A stretch of 32,505 nucleotides of DNA from Legionellaceae bacterium (GTDB taxonomy: Bacteria; Pseudomonadota; Gammaproteobacteria; Legionellales; Legionellaceae), in assembly GCA_947476305.1 (NCBI GenBank), contig CANJQE010000010.1, forward strand, positions 1 through 32,505, written 5' to 3'. The translations under genes and the position numbers were made by a program. How positions within the stretch are numbered: position 1 is the stretch's first letter; each line of letters opens with the position of its first letter. The notes under the pieces were generated by a model. It had not been told where the DNA came from. It saw only the letters and a list, made by a program, of their open reading frames with translations, and did not search any database. Positions 1 through 9,167 of this stretch are shown piece by piece.

Positions 1-90
1 GCAATTAGTACTGTTGAGAATGAGTTAAATAATAGGCCAAGAAAGTGTTTAAACTATAAAAGTCCTATTGAAATTTTTAACACAAACTAG
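1..90 (+). pseudogene. IS30-family transposase, C-terminal end (cut by window edge)
   Basis: Reading frame 1 is open from the first base to a TAG at 88-90. It encodes 29 residues including ELNNRPRKCLNYKSPIEIF, the characteristic end of IS30-family DDE transposases, in which the last catalytic Glu is followed by N-N-R-P-R-K and a Y-K-(S/T)-P motif. The 5' part lies outside the window, so whether the transposase is intact is unknown. It sits directly against a flagellin gene on the opposite strand, which it evidently interrupts. Family assignment comes from this motif alone. Confidence 0.8.
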
Positions 91-120
91 AGGCGGCAAA
101 GTTGCGATAACTAGTTGGAT
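1..120 (+). mobile_element. Right end of an IS30-family insertion sequence
   Basis: The transposase stop at 88-90 is followed by about 30 bases before flagellin-like coding resumes on the minus strand, near position 122-125. IS30-type elements normally end shortly after the transposase stop, so the element boundary is placed at about 105-125. The terminal inverted repeat cannot be confirmed because the left end is outside the window. The boundary is an inference from where flagellin homology stops. Confidence 0.6.
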
Positions 121-307
121 CCGCCATTCCGCCAATATCTGCTAGCATTCTTGAGGAAATAACGAGTCCTGCGGCATCATCACCAGCATGATTGATGCGT
201 TTACCAGAAGATAATCTTTCCAACGTAGTTTGTAATGAGTTTTGTGTTTTATTTAAATTATTTTGACTTATTAGTGATGATATATTGGTGTTTACGACGA
301 TACCCAT
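77..307 (-). pseudogene. Flagellin, N-terminal fragment truncated by an insertion sequence
   Basis: The frame starts at ATG 307-305 after a good GAGGAG ribosome site six bases upstream. Its first about 61 residues are a textbook flagellin D0/D1 N-terminus, with VNTNISSLISQNNL near the start, LERLSSGKRIN in the middle and DDAAGLVISSRM at about 43-54. After GGM at about 59-61 the usual continuation (QAxRNANDGIS) is replaced by about 15 unrelated residues encoded by the IS30 end, then a stop. A flagellin is normally about 300-500 residues, so the filament core and the C-terminal D0 helix are lost. The product could not polymerise or be exported normally. The promoter upstream is intact. It may be one of several flagellin genes in the genome. 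Confidence 0.85.
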
Positions 308-326
308 TTCAGTCTCCTCAGACCTG

Positions 327-348
327 ATCTCGTTTTTTCGAGATTTTT
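327..348 (+). terminator. Small hairpin with T-run in the flagellin leader
   Basis: ATCTCG, six T, CGAGAT and a short T-run form a 6-bp stem resembling a weak rho-independent terminator on the plus strand. It would stop transcription running from the IS30 transposase toward accD. On the minus strand it lies in the 5' untranslated leader of the flagellin message. The stem is short, so a terminator role is uncertain. Confidence 0.35.
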
Positions 349-400
349 AATATTTAGCAAATTCATTTTTTATTTTGTGAATTCACTGTACCCATCTTAG

Positions 401-427
401 TTATCGGAGCACTGTTAGGAAACTTTA
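401..427 (-). promoter_or_regulatory. Sigma-28 (FliA) flagellar class III promoter of the flagellin gene
   Basis: Read on the minus strand the sequence is TAAAGTTT, 11 bases, TCCGATAA. The sigma-28 consensus is TAAAGTTT-N11-GCCGATAA, so 15 of 16 positions match with exact spacing. It lies about 95 bases upstream of the flagellin ATG, as expected for flaA/fliC. It shows that the truncated flagellin belonged to a FliA-controlled regulon and that the promoter has not yet decayed. Confidence 0.85.
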
Positions 428-498
428 GTTCTGTAGACTATTTTTTTTTAAATGAGGAATTATTATTAAATAAAAATAAGATTATTTACTTTTCTGTG

Positions 499-504
499 TA
501 TAAT
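499..504 (+). promoter_or_regulatory. Possible -10 box for the accD operon
   Basis: A TATAAT hexamer lies 32 bases upstream of the accD ATG in an AT-rich stretch. No convincing TTGACA-like -35 lies 16-18 bases upstream, so this is only a candidate. Confidence 0.3.
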
Positions 505-536
505 AATCCTTTCATTAATTACCTGGGTTCTCGTTT

Positions 537-1421
537 ATGAGTTGGTTTAAAAAGCTCTTACCATCAAAAATTAGAACAGAAACCTCCCAAAAAAAAGGGG
601 TTCCTGAAGGATTATGGGTTAAATGTTCAGGATGCAATGAAGTATTATATAGTACTGAATTGACCAAAAATTTAATGGTTTGTCCTTCTTGCAATTTTCA
701 TCATCGCATTTCAGCACGGGAGCGAATTGCTCAGTTTTTAGATGAAACAGGTCAAGAAGAAATCGCTGCTTCTTTAGAACCCATTGATCGTTTAAAATTT
801 AGAGACTCTAAAAAATATAAAGACAGAATTCATCAAGCTCAAAAAGCGACTGGTGAAAAAGAGGCTTTAATCGTGATTAAAGGCTTCTTAATGCAGCAAC
901 CAGTAGTGGTAAGCTCTTTTGAGTTTAGCTTTATGGGTGGTTCAATGGGGGCAACAGTAGGTGAGAAATTTGTTCGAGCAATAAAGGTTGCTTCGCAGGA
1001 AAGACGAGCTTACATTTGCTTTACTGCTAGTGGTGGTGCGCGCATGCAAGAAGGGCTTTTCTCTTTAATGCAAATGGCAAAAACCTCTGCCGCACTAGCC
1101 AAATTTGCAGAATTAGGCCTACCTTTTATTGTGGTTCTAACCGATCCTACTATGGGAGGGGTTTCAGCAAGTTTTGGAAGTTTAGGTGATGTTATTATGG
1201 CTGAGCCTAATGCTTTGATTGGTTTTGCTGGACCACGAGTTATAGAGCAAACAGTACGGCAAACTTTGCCAGAAGGTTTTCAACGCAGTGAGTTTTTATT
1301 GGAACATGGTCATATTGATATGATTGTGGAACGTAAAAATTTGCGTTCGACCGTATCTGAATTAGTTTTTAAACTTACATTTAATGGTATTGAACATGGT
1401 TTCAAGCAAAGCACTAGCTAA
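537..1421 (+). CDS. accD: Acetyl-CoA carboxylase carboxyltransferase subunit beta
   Basis: AccD pairs with AccA to transfer carboxyl from biotin on AccB to acetyl-CoA, making malonyl-CoA, the first committed step of fatty acid synthesis in the cytoplasm. The 294-residue length is normal. A four-cysteine zinc ribbon (C30-x2-C33 and C49-x2-C52) is followed by the carboxylase core, with [23 protein letters not shown] and [13 protein letters not shown] typical of the beta subunit. It heads a four-gene plus-strand run accD-folC-dedD-cvpA, the same order as in many gammaproteobacteria. Its last 38 bases overlap folC, suggesting translational coupling. The ribosome site is weak. Confidence 0.97.
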   Translation: MSWFKKLLPSKIRTETSQKKGVPEGLWVKCSGCNEVLYSTELTKNLMVCPSCNFHHRISARERIAQFLDETGQEEIAASLEPIDRLKFRDSKKYKDRIHQAQKATGEKEALIVIKGFLMQQPVVVSSFEFSFMGGSMGATVGEKFVRAIKVASQERRAYICFTASGGARMQEGLFSLMQMAKTSAALAKFAELGLPFIVVLTDPTMGGVSASFGSLGDVIMAEPNALIGFAGPRVIEQTVRQTLPEGFQRSEFLLEHGHIDMIVERKNLRSTVSELVFKLTFNGIEHGFKQSTS

Positions 1422-2688
1422 CTGGAATCTGGCTCAATGGTTAAATTATTTAGAAACGAAGAGCCCTTCACATAAAATTCAACTTGGTTTGGAGCGTATT
1501 GCACAAGTAGCTGAACGCTTAAATGTGCAATGCCTTGATGCTAAGGTCATTACTGTTGCCGGCACCAATGGCAAAGGTTCTACAGTAAATGCTTTAGAAT
1601 GCATTTACCATTCTGCTGGTTATAAAGTTGGCTCCTATACTTCGCCGCACTTAATTCATTTTAATGAACGAATTAAAGTGAATTTAAAACCTATCAACGA
1701 TAAAGAGCTTTGTGAGGTATTTAATCTAATTGAATCCACGCATGGCTCTATTGAATTAAGCTATTTTGAACTATCCACTCTTGCAGCCTTAGTTTATTTT
1801 AAGAAAAAAAAATTAGATATCATTATATTAGAAGTAGGCTTGGGTGGTCGTTTGGATGCTACTAATATTATTGATGCAGACTTGTCGATTATTACTACTA
1901 TAGATTATGATCATCAAGAATACTTAGGGACGGGTCTTGAGGAAATTGCTTATGAGAAAGCGGGAATACTGCGTCAGGAAAAACCCTTTATTTATGCAGA
2001 TCTAGAGGTTCCTAACAGCATTCTGCGAGCAGTAAAAACTCTGAATACACCTATTTATTTATATGATAAAGATTTTGGATTTTGCGAAGAAGGTGATGGT
2101 TATTGGAGTTTTCATGCTGGCGCAGAAATAATAACGCAGCTGATTAAACCTTTAATACAACTTAAGTCGGCATCTGCCGCAATAATGGCCTGTAAACTAC
2201 TAGAACAGTATCTTCCGGTTGCTCCTAAGGATATTACTCAAGCAATGGACATTATTTTTGTGCCAGGCCGTTTGCAACTACAAAGACTAGAAGAAAAAAA
2301 ACTAGATGTTTTATATGATGTATCGCACAACGCTCAATCCGTTCAATTATTGGCAAAAACAATTAAAGCTTATAAACACAGAAAAAAAGTTCATGCGGTA
2401 TTTTCTGCTTTAAAAGATAAGAATATTTTAGGGTTAATTATTCCCTTAAGGGATTGTATTGACCACTGGTATCTTGCACAATTAGATAATCCGCGTGCAG
2501 CGCCTGCCGACTATTTATTATCAATGGGTAAAAAAGCAGAAATTTTGGCGGAAATTTGTTATACTAGTCCACTTGTTGCCTTTAAAGAAGTGTTGACTCA
2601 CGCTACGGTTGGAGATTTGATAGTAGTATTTGGCTCTTTTTTTACCGTAAGTCAGGTCATGTCTTCTCAACATAAACTCTTGGAGTAA
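1384..2688 (+). CDS. folC: Bifunctional dihydrofolate synthase / folylpolyglutamate synthase
   Basis: FolC ligates glutamate to dihydropteroate and then extends the glutamate tail of folates, using ATP. The protein has the Mur-ligase-type P-loop VAGTNGKGS (about residues 58-66), the YTSPHL and NERI substrate segment (about 84-96), and the [14 protein letters not shown] motif that follows in this family. Length (434, or 430 from the second ATG) is normal. The start at 1384 lies inside accD; a second in-frame ATG at 1396 is equally plausible because neither has a clear ribosome site, and translation probably depends on coupling with accD. Confidence 0.96.
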   Translation: MVLNMVSSKALANWNLAQWLNYLETKSPSHKIQLGLERIAQVAERLNVQCLDAKVITVAGTNGKGSTVNALECIYHSAGYKVGSYTSPHLIHFNERIKVNLKPINDKELCEVFNLIESTHGSIELSYFELSTLAALVYFKKKKLDIIILEVGLGGRLDATNIIDADLSIITTIDYDHQEYLGTGLEEIAYEKAGILRQEKPFIYADLEVPNSILRAVKTLNTPIYLYDKDFGFCEEGDGYWSFHAGAEIITQLIKPLIQLKSASAAIMACKLLEQYLPVAPKDITQAMDIIFVPGRLQLQRLEEKKLDVLYDVSHNAQSVQLLAKTIKAYKHRKKVHAVFSALKDKNILGLIIPLRDCIDHWYLAQLDNPRAAPADYLLSMGKKAEILAEICYTSPLVAFKEVLTHATVGDLIVVFGSFFTVSQVMSSQHKLLE

Positions 2689-2698
2689 AGGGGATTCT

Positions 2699-3505
2699 AT
2701 GAAACTGGTTATTGATGAGAAACTAAAACACCGTTTAATCGGTGTAGCCGTTATTATTTCTTTGGGTGCGATATTTGCACCAGCAATGATGAAGAAATCT
2801 AGCCAAAATATGGAAAATAACTACAGTGTCCGGGTAAAATTACCTTCTAAGCCCGCTGAACCAAACGTTGCTATATCTGACGAAAAAGAAATATTTAAAA
2901 CCATTAAAATAGCTAAGGTAGCGATTCCCGATGTGAGTGCAGAAAGTCAACTTCCTGAGCTTGCTAAAGCAGAAGCACTACATTCAGAACTTACAATGAA
3001 TCATGAATCAGCATCTCTTGAGAAACCGCATAGTCTAGAGTCAGTCCAATTAGCTTTAAGTAAAGCCGCACAAAATACAGTAAAACATGCTACTCAAGTT
3101 GCATCTGCCAGGCAAACTGTGGTTTCCCAACCGGCGGTTATTGCACATAAAGCAGCAATAAAATCAGTCCGAAAAGCTCCAGTTATAGCTGCAAAACCTA
3201 AGGCTAAACCGCAACAAGTTAAATTGGCTAGCAGAGCGCCAGTGAGAAGATCTATGGCACGCTCTGAAATTTATGCAGTACAATTAGCCTCTTTTTCTCG
3301 TCTATCAAATGCTCAAGCATTAGTAAATAAATTACGTAGTAAAGGTTATAAAGCTAATTTTACCAAAATAGCCAGCAGACAAGGTGTAACCTATAAAGTA
3401 TATGCTGGTCACTCTCCGCGAAAAATGGAGGTAGTAAAATTAAAATCACAATTAGCAAGTGCCATGCAATTAAATGGTTTCATAGTCAATACTGGAGTTA
3501 GTTAA
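2699..3505 (+). CDS. dedD: SPOR-domain cell-division protein, DedD-like
   Basis: One N-terminal membrane segment (about residues 12-30) is followed by a long Ala/Lys/Pro-rich linker and a C-terminal SPOR domain (about 190-265, beginning IYAVQLASF). SPOR domains bind septal peptidoglycan lacking stem peptides, so this inner-membrane protein probably localises to the division site with its C-terminus in the periplasm. The gene has an AAGGGG ribosome site six bases before the ATG and lies between folC and cvpA, exactly where dedD sits in E. coli. The linker is low complexity. The DedD name rests on position and architecture because the linker is not conserved. Confidence 0.85.
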   Translation: MKLVIDEKLKHRLIGVAVIISLGAIFAPAMMKKSSQNMENNYSVRVKLPSKPAEPNVAISDEKEIFKTIKIAKVAIPDVSAESQLPELAKAEALHSELTMNHESASLEKPHSLESVQLALSKAAQNTVKHATQVASARQTVVSQPAVIAHKAAIKSVRKAPVIAAKPKAKPQQVKLASRAPVRRSMARSEIYAVQLASFSRLSNAQALVNKLRSKGYKANFTKIASRQGVTYKVYAGHSPRKMEVVKLKSQLASAMQLNGFIVNTGVS

Positions 3506-3507
3506 TT

Positions 3508-4041
3508 ATGCAACTGCATTGGGTTGATATAGCAATTATTGCAGTAATTGGTTTATCTGTGCTAACGGGGTTGTTTAGAGGATTTGTTAAAGAACTCGTT
3601 GCCCTATGCGCATGGGCTCTTGCAATTTGGTTTGGTTTTAAGTATTCAGCCTCTTTAGACCCCTGGCTAAGCTCCTATATCCAAGAGCACTCAGTGCGCT
3701 CTGCTGCGGCATTCATTATTATATTATTTGCCACCTTATTTGCTGGTGGGGTAGTGAATGCAGTACTTAGCTTTATTTTAAAACGTTCGGGTCTTAATGG
3801 AACTGATAGAACTCTAGGAATGGGCTTTGGTTTTATTAGGGGTGTTTTTATTGTGGCTTTACTCATGGTTGCAGTGAAAATGACCTCATTACCTTATCAG
3901 CAATATTCGCAAGAATCAAAATTATATGCTCGTTTTGATCCTGTAGTTGATGTACTTTATGGACATTTACCGGAATTAATTAAGCAGGTCAAAACGGTAG
4001 ATAGTAGTGAAAATATTATCGATACAGCCCCTGAAGCTTAA
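3508..4041 (+). CDS. cvpA: CvpA family inner-membrane protein
   Basis: 177 residues with about four hydrophobic segments (roughly 5-22, 28-45, 64-88 and 103-125) match the CvpA (colicin V production) family. The N-terminal DIAIIAVIGLSVLTGLFRGFVKE, with a G-x-x-R-G-F-V-K-E turn, is the family signature. The molecular role is not settled; in enterobacteria it affects envelope homeostasis. It starts two bases after the dedD stop. Its 3' end overlaps the convergent nadD by 26 bases. purF, often next in E. coli, is absent here. Confidence 0.9.
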   Translation: MQLHWVDIAIIAVIGLSVLTGLFRGFVKELVALCAWALAIWFGFKYSASLDPWLSSYIQEHSVRSAAAFIIILFATLFAGGVVNAVLSFILKRSGLNGTDRTLGMGFGFIRGVFIVALLMVAVKMTSLPYQQYSQESKLYARFDPVVDVLYGHLPELIKQVKTVDSSENIIDTAPEA

Positions 4042-4648
4042 TGTAATCATAGATCTCTTGAGAGATTTGTGAGTTTATATCAGCTTGTTTCTTCAATTCC
4101 GTTCTGATTTGAGTAGAGGAAATGGGGTAATTTCCTGCATTAAATTGATAAATGACTCCAGCTGCTTGATTGAGAAGAGCTTTTGTGTCCCTTACCTGAT
4201 GCTCTTGAAGCAAACTTGTGATTGGCTCAGGTAAATCAATATTAAACGCATCACGATTTATGACTAATAAGTGAGCTAATTTAGTTATTTCTTCCCACTG
4301 ATACCATTGGGGCAAAGAAACAAAAGCATCATAGCCTAAAATCAAGGTAATCGATGCTTCTTTATGGTCTCTTCTTATACTCTGTAAGGTTTCTACCATA
4401 TAAGATGGTGTATCTCTCTCTATTTCTCTTAAATCAATTTCAAATTGACTGTGGTTTTTTATAGCTAATTTAAGCATAGTAATTCTTTGGTCTGTATTCG
4501 CTAGGCTTGGAGGCTTTATTGCTGGCGCTTTACAAGGAATAAAACGATAGGAGTTAAAGTGAAACTGCTCTTGAATAGCAAGACTCGTTTGGATATGACC
4601 ATTATGTACCGGATCAAATGTGCCTCCAAAAATAGCTATAGAATACAT
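4016..4648 (-). CDS. nadD: Nicotinate-nucleotide adenylyltransferase
   Basis: NadD joins ATP and nicotinate mononucleotide to make deamido-NAD in NAD biosynthesis. The nucleotidyltransferase signature GGTFDPVHNGHI begins at residue 8 and the C-terminal ISSTQIR motif lies near residue 178; both bind the ATP phosphates. Length 210 is usual. The start overlaps the end of holA by 13 bases, so the two are co-translated. The downstream partners often seen (rsfS, rlmH) are not present; the gene instead runs into the end of cvpA. Confidence 0.96.
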   Translation of the reverse strand: MYSIAIFGGTFDPVHNGHIQTSLAIQEQFHFNSYRFIPCKAPAIKPPSLANTDQRITMLKLAIKNHSQFEIDLREIERDTPSYMVETLQSIRRDHKEASITLILGYDAFVSLPQWYQWEEITKLAHLLVINRDAFNIDLPEPITSLLQEHQVRDTKALLNQAAGVIYQFNAGNYPISSTQIRTELKKQADINSQISQEIYDYIKLQGLYR

Positions 4649-5655
4649 AAGTCATCTTTTCCTGAACACAAAGAAAGTATAATCCGTTCTAAACTATTCC
4701 AAGTCTGAGTATTTAAATTAGACTTAATTTGCTCATCAATGAGAAAAGAATAGCGTATTAATTGTCGTAAGAAATCATAAGATACTCGTTTTAAAGCCAT
4801 CTGAACTAATCCAGTACGTTGAGGCCAAATTTTTAATTGAGCACAAGCTGTTTTAAACTCTATTTTTTGTTCCATCAAGTAACTTAATTGCAATAAAAGC
4901 CTGATTTCTTGGGTAAGCATCCATAAAACCAAAGTAGCCTCTGTCTTATTATTAGCAGCATATCTTAAGATTTGAATACTTTTATCAGTTTGCCCTAATA
5001 AACAGGCATCAACAAGCTCAAATAGATTATGTTCACATTGATTAAAGACATGCTCTAAGGCTTGTTGGCTTGAAATATGGCTAGAGCTCGAATAGTTAAG
5101 GCTAATTTTTTCGATTACTTGAGCACAGGCAAGCATATTTCCTTGTGTATATTGTTGGATAAGAGCTGGTACAGCAACGTCATAGCTAAGTTCGTACTTC
5201 TTAAATTGTTCTTTAATCCAATGATTCATTGTCTCAGTATTTAAAGAGTAATGTACTACTAATAGAGCCTCATTAAGATTAGTTAACCATTGCATTTGTT
5301 TTAATGGAATACTGGGAGTACGTATAATAAGAAAACAGCGGGGATTCGCATTTTTTAAATAATCATTAATTATTTTTTTTCCTGTACTGTCTAACGTTTT
5401 TTTATCATAAACAATATTTAAGATAGTAGTGTCAGAGAATAAGGAGTAGTTATTTGCTTCTTCAAGAATACCGTGCCAATCCCCAGGAGCTTGGATGGAA
5501 ATCACTTTTTCATCGCTATCATAGTGATTTTTAATATGCTGTTTTATACTTTTTAGACTGTCTTCAATGAGATAAGTATCCTGACCTAAGAGCCAATAAA
5601 TAGGGAAGGGCTTTTTTAGTAAATATTGTGACAAATAGTTTTGTTTAATTTGCAT
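4636..5655 (-). CDS. holA: DNA polymerase III subunit delta
   Basis: HolA is the wrench of the clamp loader that opens the beta sliding clamp during replication. The 339-residue length and the N-terminal YWLLGQDTYLIEDSLKSI segment (about 20-37), followed by an alpha-helical C-terminal half, match the family. It precedes nadD with a 13-base overlap. In most gammaproteobacteria it directly follows lptE; here the two are separated by 490 bases of repeat sequence, so it may now need its own promoter. Confidence 0.93.
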   Translation of the reverse strand: MQIKQNYLSQYLLKKPFPIYWLLGQDTYLIEDSLKSIKQHIKNHYDSDEKVISIQAPGDWHGILEEANNYSLFSDTTILNIVYDKKTLDSTGKKIINDYLKNANPRCFLIIRTPSIPLKQMQWLTNLNEALLVVHYSLNTETMNHWIKEQFKKYELSYDVAVPALIQQYTQGNMLACAQVIEKISLNYSSSSHISSQQALEHVFNQCEHNLFELVDACLLGQTDKSIQILRYAANNKTEATLVLWMLTQEIRLLLQLSYLMEQKIEFKTACAQLKIWPQRTGLVQMALKRVSYDFLRQLIRYSFLIDEQIKSNLNTQTWNSLERIILSLCSGKDDLCIL

Positions 5656-6145
5656 AATCTATAAGTTTATATACAGTGATGATTCTTGTCATTCCCAGCC
5701 GGAGGGAATCCATATTATTAGGCTCAATGCCTGATTAGAGTCGTCCTTGTTTTCTAACTACCACGCTTTAATAAACGTCAGTTCGGGATAAGGAATAGAA
5801 TAATCCTCATCCTATCTGAACCATATGTTCATAATGATATTAAGTGTAGGCTGGTGCTAAGCGATAGCGCAGCCCAAGCAACCTCTGACTAACATATTGA
5901 AGTCGCCGCGCTCCAATTGCTGGGTCAAGACCTAATGGCACTACTTTAAGGAAAATCCCCTCTCCCAGGTATGGGAGAGGGTGAGGGTTGATTTTAATAC
6001 CCCTCTCTCTCTAACTCTCTCCCCTAAGGGGAGAGAGTATTTTAAAGAAAAACTCCTTGGTAGTGCCATTGGGTCAAGACCCAGCCTACATTAAATTTTA
6101 TACCGAACTCACGTTAATTTAATATCAATTTCGGATAAGGGATAA
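5656..6145. repeat. Nested inverted repeat between lptE and holA
   Basis: This 490-base gap holds no gene. At least three nested inverted pairs can be seen. 5774-5790 pairs with 6099-6115 (15 of 17). 5839-5853 pairs with 6082-6095 around TGTAGGCTG. 5919-5944 pairs with 6060-6085 (26 bases, 23 matching). The centre holds two small hairpins: CCCTCTCCC/GGGAGAGGG at about 5963-5987 and CTCTCCCC/GGGGAGAG at about 6016-6037. The whole could fold as one long cruciform or RNA stem. The segment 5813-5871 recurs at 20251-20311, showing a dispersed family. Confidence 0.85.
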
Positions 6146-6628
6146 TTATTTTTTGCTTAAACGATTTATAATTTGCATTACGGTATCCTGACGCATTTCA
6201 TTTACTAAAATACTTTCTTCTTCATTGGAACCAAGAATTCTATCATTATTAGAGGTAAATTGGCGTGTAACAAAAATTTTACGTGCAGGTTTTATTAGTT
6301 GTCCCTCACGTGTCTTTAAGGAAAACTCTGTTGTCATCATAAGTTGATATTGGCGAGGATTAGTACTTGCACCGATGCTAACAATTTGCTGTTTTACAGT
6401 GGAGTAGTGAATAACAATCCAATATTTAGCTTGTGTAGGATCATCTGCAACCTTGATTTTATAACCATCAAGTTGTGATTCAAGTAAATCAACGAGCTCT
6501 TTGTTATCGTCTTTAGCAATCACTGCAACATTTTCAAGCCAGGTAGGAATATCTACCATGCCCCTTAAATGAAAGCCGCAGGCACATAGGCATGCGGCTA
6601 AAATAAAAGGAATAAAGAGCTTCTTCAT
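6146..6628 (-). CDS. lptE: LPS-assembly lipoprotein LptE
   Basis: LptE plugs the LptD barrel in the outer membrane and helps place lipopolysaccharide on the cell surface. The first 17 residues form a lipoprotein signal with lipobox L-C-A-C, acylated at Cys17, and the mature N-terminus CGFHLRG is the hallmark of LptE. Length 160 fits. The ATG abuts the leuS TAA with no gap, so it is co-translated with leuS in the order lnt-leuS-lptE. Lnt, encoded two genes upstream, is the enzyme that would finish acylating this lipoprotein. Confidence 0.95.
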   Translation of the reverse strand: MKKLFIPFILAACLCACGFHLRGMVDIPTWLENVAVIAKDDNKELVDLLESQLDGYKIKVADDPTQAKYWIVIHYSTVKQQIVSIGASTNPRQYQLMMTTEFSLKTREGQLIKPARKIFVTRQFTSNNDRILGSNEEESILVNEMRQDTVMQIINRLSKK

Positions 6629-9103
6629 TTAAGCAATTACCAAATTAATGAGTTGTCTATGAGACACTATAATTGTTTTTTTTACTTTTTTATCTTCTAA
6701 AAAATCTTTTGCATGTTGTTTAGCCAGTTCAATTAACGCTGCTTCGCTCAGATCTACTGCTGCAGTAAATTGTGCACGTAACTTGCCATTGACTTGTACC
6801 ACATAGTCCACTTCTTCAGTTTTAAGTGCATTTTTATCGATTTTAGGCCATGGGGCGTCAATAATCGCTTTATCAAAGCCTAAATTTTGCCATAAATAAT
6901 GGCAAATATGAGGAGTGATAGGAGCTAAAAGACGTAGCAATATACTCATACTCGCATGAAGGAAATATTTATCATCTTCAGTCTGTAGTTCATAACTTGA
7001 AATTTCATTAAACAATTTCATGCAACTAGAAACCACGGTATTAAATTGATTTCTATCATAATCATGAATTGCTTGGCTAAGAATATGGTGAACATTATAG
7101 CGGGATTTTTTTAATCTACTTTCTGCTTGTTGCCAATTTACATGCCCATTACCACTGAGAATAACGTCATTAATCTCAACAAAAAGGGTCATATATTGAT
7201 GAGCAAAATTCCAAACTCGTTTGAGAAAACGATGGGCTCCTTCAACCGCAGTGTCAGACCATTCTAATGATTGCTCTGGTGGTGCTGCAAACATTACAAA
7301 GAGACGTGCTGTATCAGCTCCATAAGTATTAATAAGATGATTAGGGTCAACAACATTACCTACAGATTTAGACATTTTATGTCCATCTTTTAATACCATA
7401 CCTTGTGTCAATAAAGCTTTAAAGGGTTCATCTGAATTTACTAATCCTTCGTCACGCATTAATTTATGAAAAAAACGCGCATAAAGTAGATGCATTACAG
7501 CATGTTCAATTCCACCTATATATTGATCTACAGGAGTCCAATATTTAGCTCTATCATCCAACATGGCATTTTCCTGGCCTTTGCAAGCAAAACGAGCATA
7601 ATACCAAGAAGATTCTATAAAGGTATCAAAGGTATCGGTTTCACGAGTAGCGTCTTGGCCACATTTAGGGCAAGACACATTAACAAAATCAGGACATTGT
7701 GCTAGAGGAGAGCCGCTACCGGTAATACTCACATTTTCTGGTAATACAACTGGCAGATCTTCATCGGGAACAGGGACTATGCCACATTGTTCACAAAAGA
7801 TCATTGGAATGGGGGCACCCCAATATCGTTGGCGTGAAACGCCCCAATCTCTTAGGCGATAGTTAATGGTTGCTTTGCCAGTGTCATGCTGTTCAAGGTA
7901 TTCGGTGATGGCTTCCATAGCCTGAGTAGACGATAAATTATCAAAGGCTCCTGAATTAACTAAGCTTCCCTCATCGGTATAAGCGGATTTAGTAAAGTCA
8001 TGTTTTATATCCAGTTGGGGCTTAATAACATCAATAACAGGTAGCTTATACTTTTGAGCGAATTCCCAATCACGTTGATCATGAGCAGGAACAGACATTA
8101 CTGCGCCAGAACCGTATTGCATTAAGACGAAATTAGCGACCCATATAGGAATATCTTTTTTTGTTATAGGATGAATTGCAGTCATTCCTGTTGCAACACC
8201 ACGCTTTTCCATTGTTGCTAATTCAGCTTCTGCCATTTTTGTCCCTTGGCAGCTTACTAAAAATTCTTGTACTTCTTTATTTTTTAAAGCAGCTTCTTTA
8301 GCTAAAGGATGGTCTACCGCAACTGCAAGATAAGTTGCGCCCATTAAAGTATCAGGGCGAGTAGTATATATTTTTAATTTCTTAGCATAGTTAGGTACAT
8401 TAAAATAGATTTCAGTTCCTACGGAGCGGCCTATCCAATTTCTTTGCATTTGTTTGACTTGCGCAGGCCATTCGTCTAATTCATCTAAAGAATTGAGTAA
8501 TTCATCTGCATAAGCAGTGATTTTAATAAACCATTGAGAAATTTCTTTACGCTCAACCAAGGCACCTGAACGCCAACCACGACCATCTACAACTTGTTCA
8601 TTTGCTAAAACGGTTTGGTCTACTGGATCCCAATTGACTACGGCATTTTTTTTATAAACATGGCCTTTTTCAAATAGACGAATGAAAAACCATTGTTCCC
8701 AGCGATAATACTCTGGATCACAAGTGGTAATTTCACGTCGCCAATCATAAGCGTTTCCCAGGCGAAGGAATTGCTCTTTCATTGCTGCAATATTTTTTCG
8801 AGTCCACTCAGCTGGAGGAATACCATTTTTAATGGCCGCATTTTCTGCAGGTAAACCAAAGGCATCCCATCCAATGGGTTGCAGTACATTTTTTCCTAAG
8901 GCTCGTTGATAACGAGCAATAACATCACCAAGTGTATAATTACGCACATGTCCCATATGAAGGGTGCCACTAGGGTAGGGGAACATGGATAAGCAATAAA
9001 ATTTTTCTTTATTTAAATCTTCGGTGACATTAAAAGACTGTTTCTTTTGCCAATATTGTTGAGCTTGTTCCTCAACCTCTTGGGGTTTATAAATAGTGTC
9101 CAT
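6629..9103 (-). CDS. leuS: Leucyl-tRNA synthetase
   Basis: LeuS charges tRNA-Leu with leucine. The class I signature appears as HMGH at residues 49-52 (in [13 protein letters not shown]) and KMSKS in the C-terminal half of the catalytic domain. The CP1 editing domain lies between, and a C-terminal anticodon-binding domain ends in [11 protein letters not shown] and following residues. I place the start at ATG 9103 (824 residues, [13 protein letters not shown]), which matches the usual N-terminus. A longer frame from a TTG at 9163 would add 20 residues with no family likeness. It lies 64 bases after lnt. Confidence 0.97.
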   Translation of the reverse strand: MDTIYKPQEVEEQAQQYWQKKQSFNVTEDLNKEKFYCLSMFPYPSGTLHMGHVRNYTLGDVIARYQRALGKNVLQPIGWDAFGLPAENAAIKNGIPPAEWTRKNIAAMKEQFLRLGNAYDWRREITTCDPEYYRWEQWFFIRLFEKGHVYKKNAVVNWDPVDQTVLANEQVVDGRGWRSGALVERKEISQWFIKITAYADELLNSLDELDEWPAQVKQMQRNWIGRSVGTEIYFNVPNYAKKLKIYTTRPDTLMGATYLAVAVDHPLAKEAALKNKEVQEFLVSCQGTKMAEAELATMEKRGVATGMTAIHPITKKDIPIWVANFVLMQYGSGAVMSVPAHDQRDWEFAQKYKLPVIDVIKPQLDIKHDFTKSAYTDEGSLVNSGAFDNLSSTQAMEAITEYLEQHDTGKATINYRLRDWGVSRQRYWGAPIPMIFCEQCGIVPVPDEDLPVVLPENVSITGSGSPLAQCPDFVNVSCPKCGQDATRETDTFDTFIESSWYYARFACKGQENAMLDDRAKYWTPVDQYIGGIEHAVMHLLYARFFHKLMRDEGLVNSDEPFKALLTQGMVLKDGHKMSKSVGNVVDPNHLINTYGADTARLFVMFAAPPEQSLEWSDTAVEGAHRFLKRVWNFAHQYMTLFVEINDVILSGNGHVNWQQAESRLKKSRYNVHHILSQAIHDYDRNQFNTVVSSCMKLFNEISSYELQTEDDKYFLHASMSILLRLLAPITPHICHYLWQNLGFDKAIIDAPWPKIDKNALKTEEVDYVVQVNGKLRAQFTAAVDLSEAALIELAKQHAKDFLEDKKVKKTIIVSHRQLINLVIA

Positions 9104-9167
9104 AGACCAATTTATTAAGTGACTTGAACGGCTAAGGATACCCCCTCTTGTGCTCGCCAGCAATAGC

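Noticed and set aside
5656-6145. CRISPR-like array in the lptE-holA gap
   Set aside because: The repeats are inverted and nested, not evenly spaced direct repeats, and no cas genes are nearby.
7490-7705. 71-codon plus-strand frame within leuS
   Set aside because: Antisense shadow of a well-conserved gene.
9104-9163. N-terminal extension of leuS from a TTG codon
   Set aside because: The extra 20 residues do not resemble LeuS; the ATG at 9103 gives the usual N-terminus.
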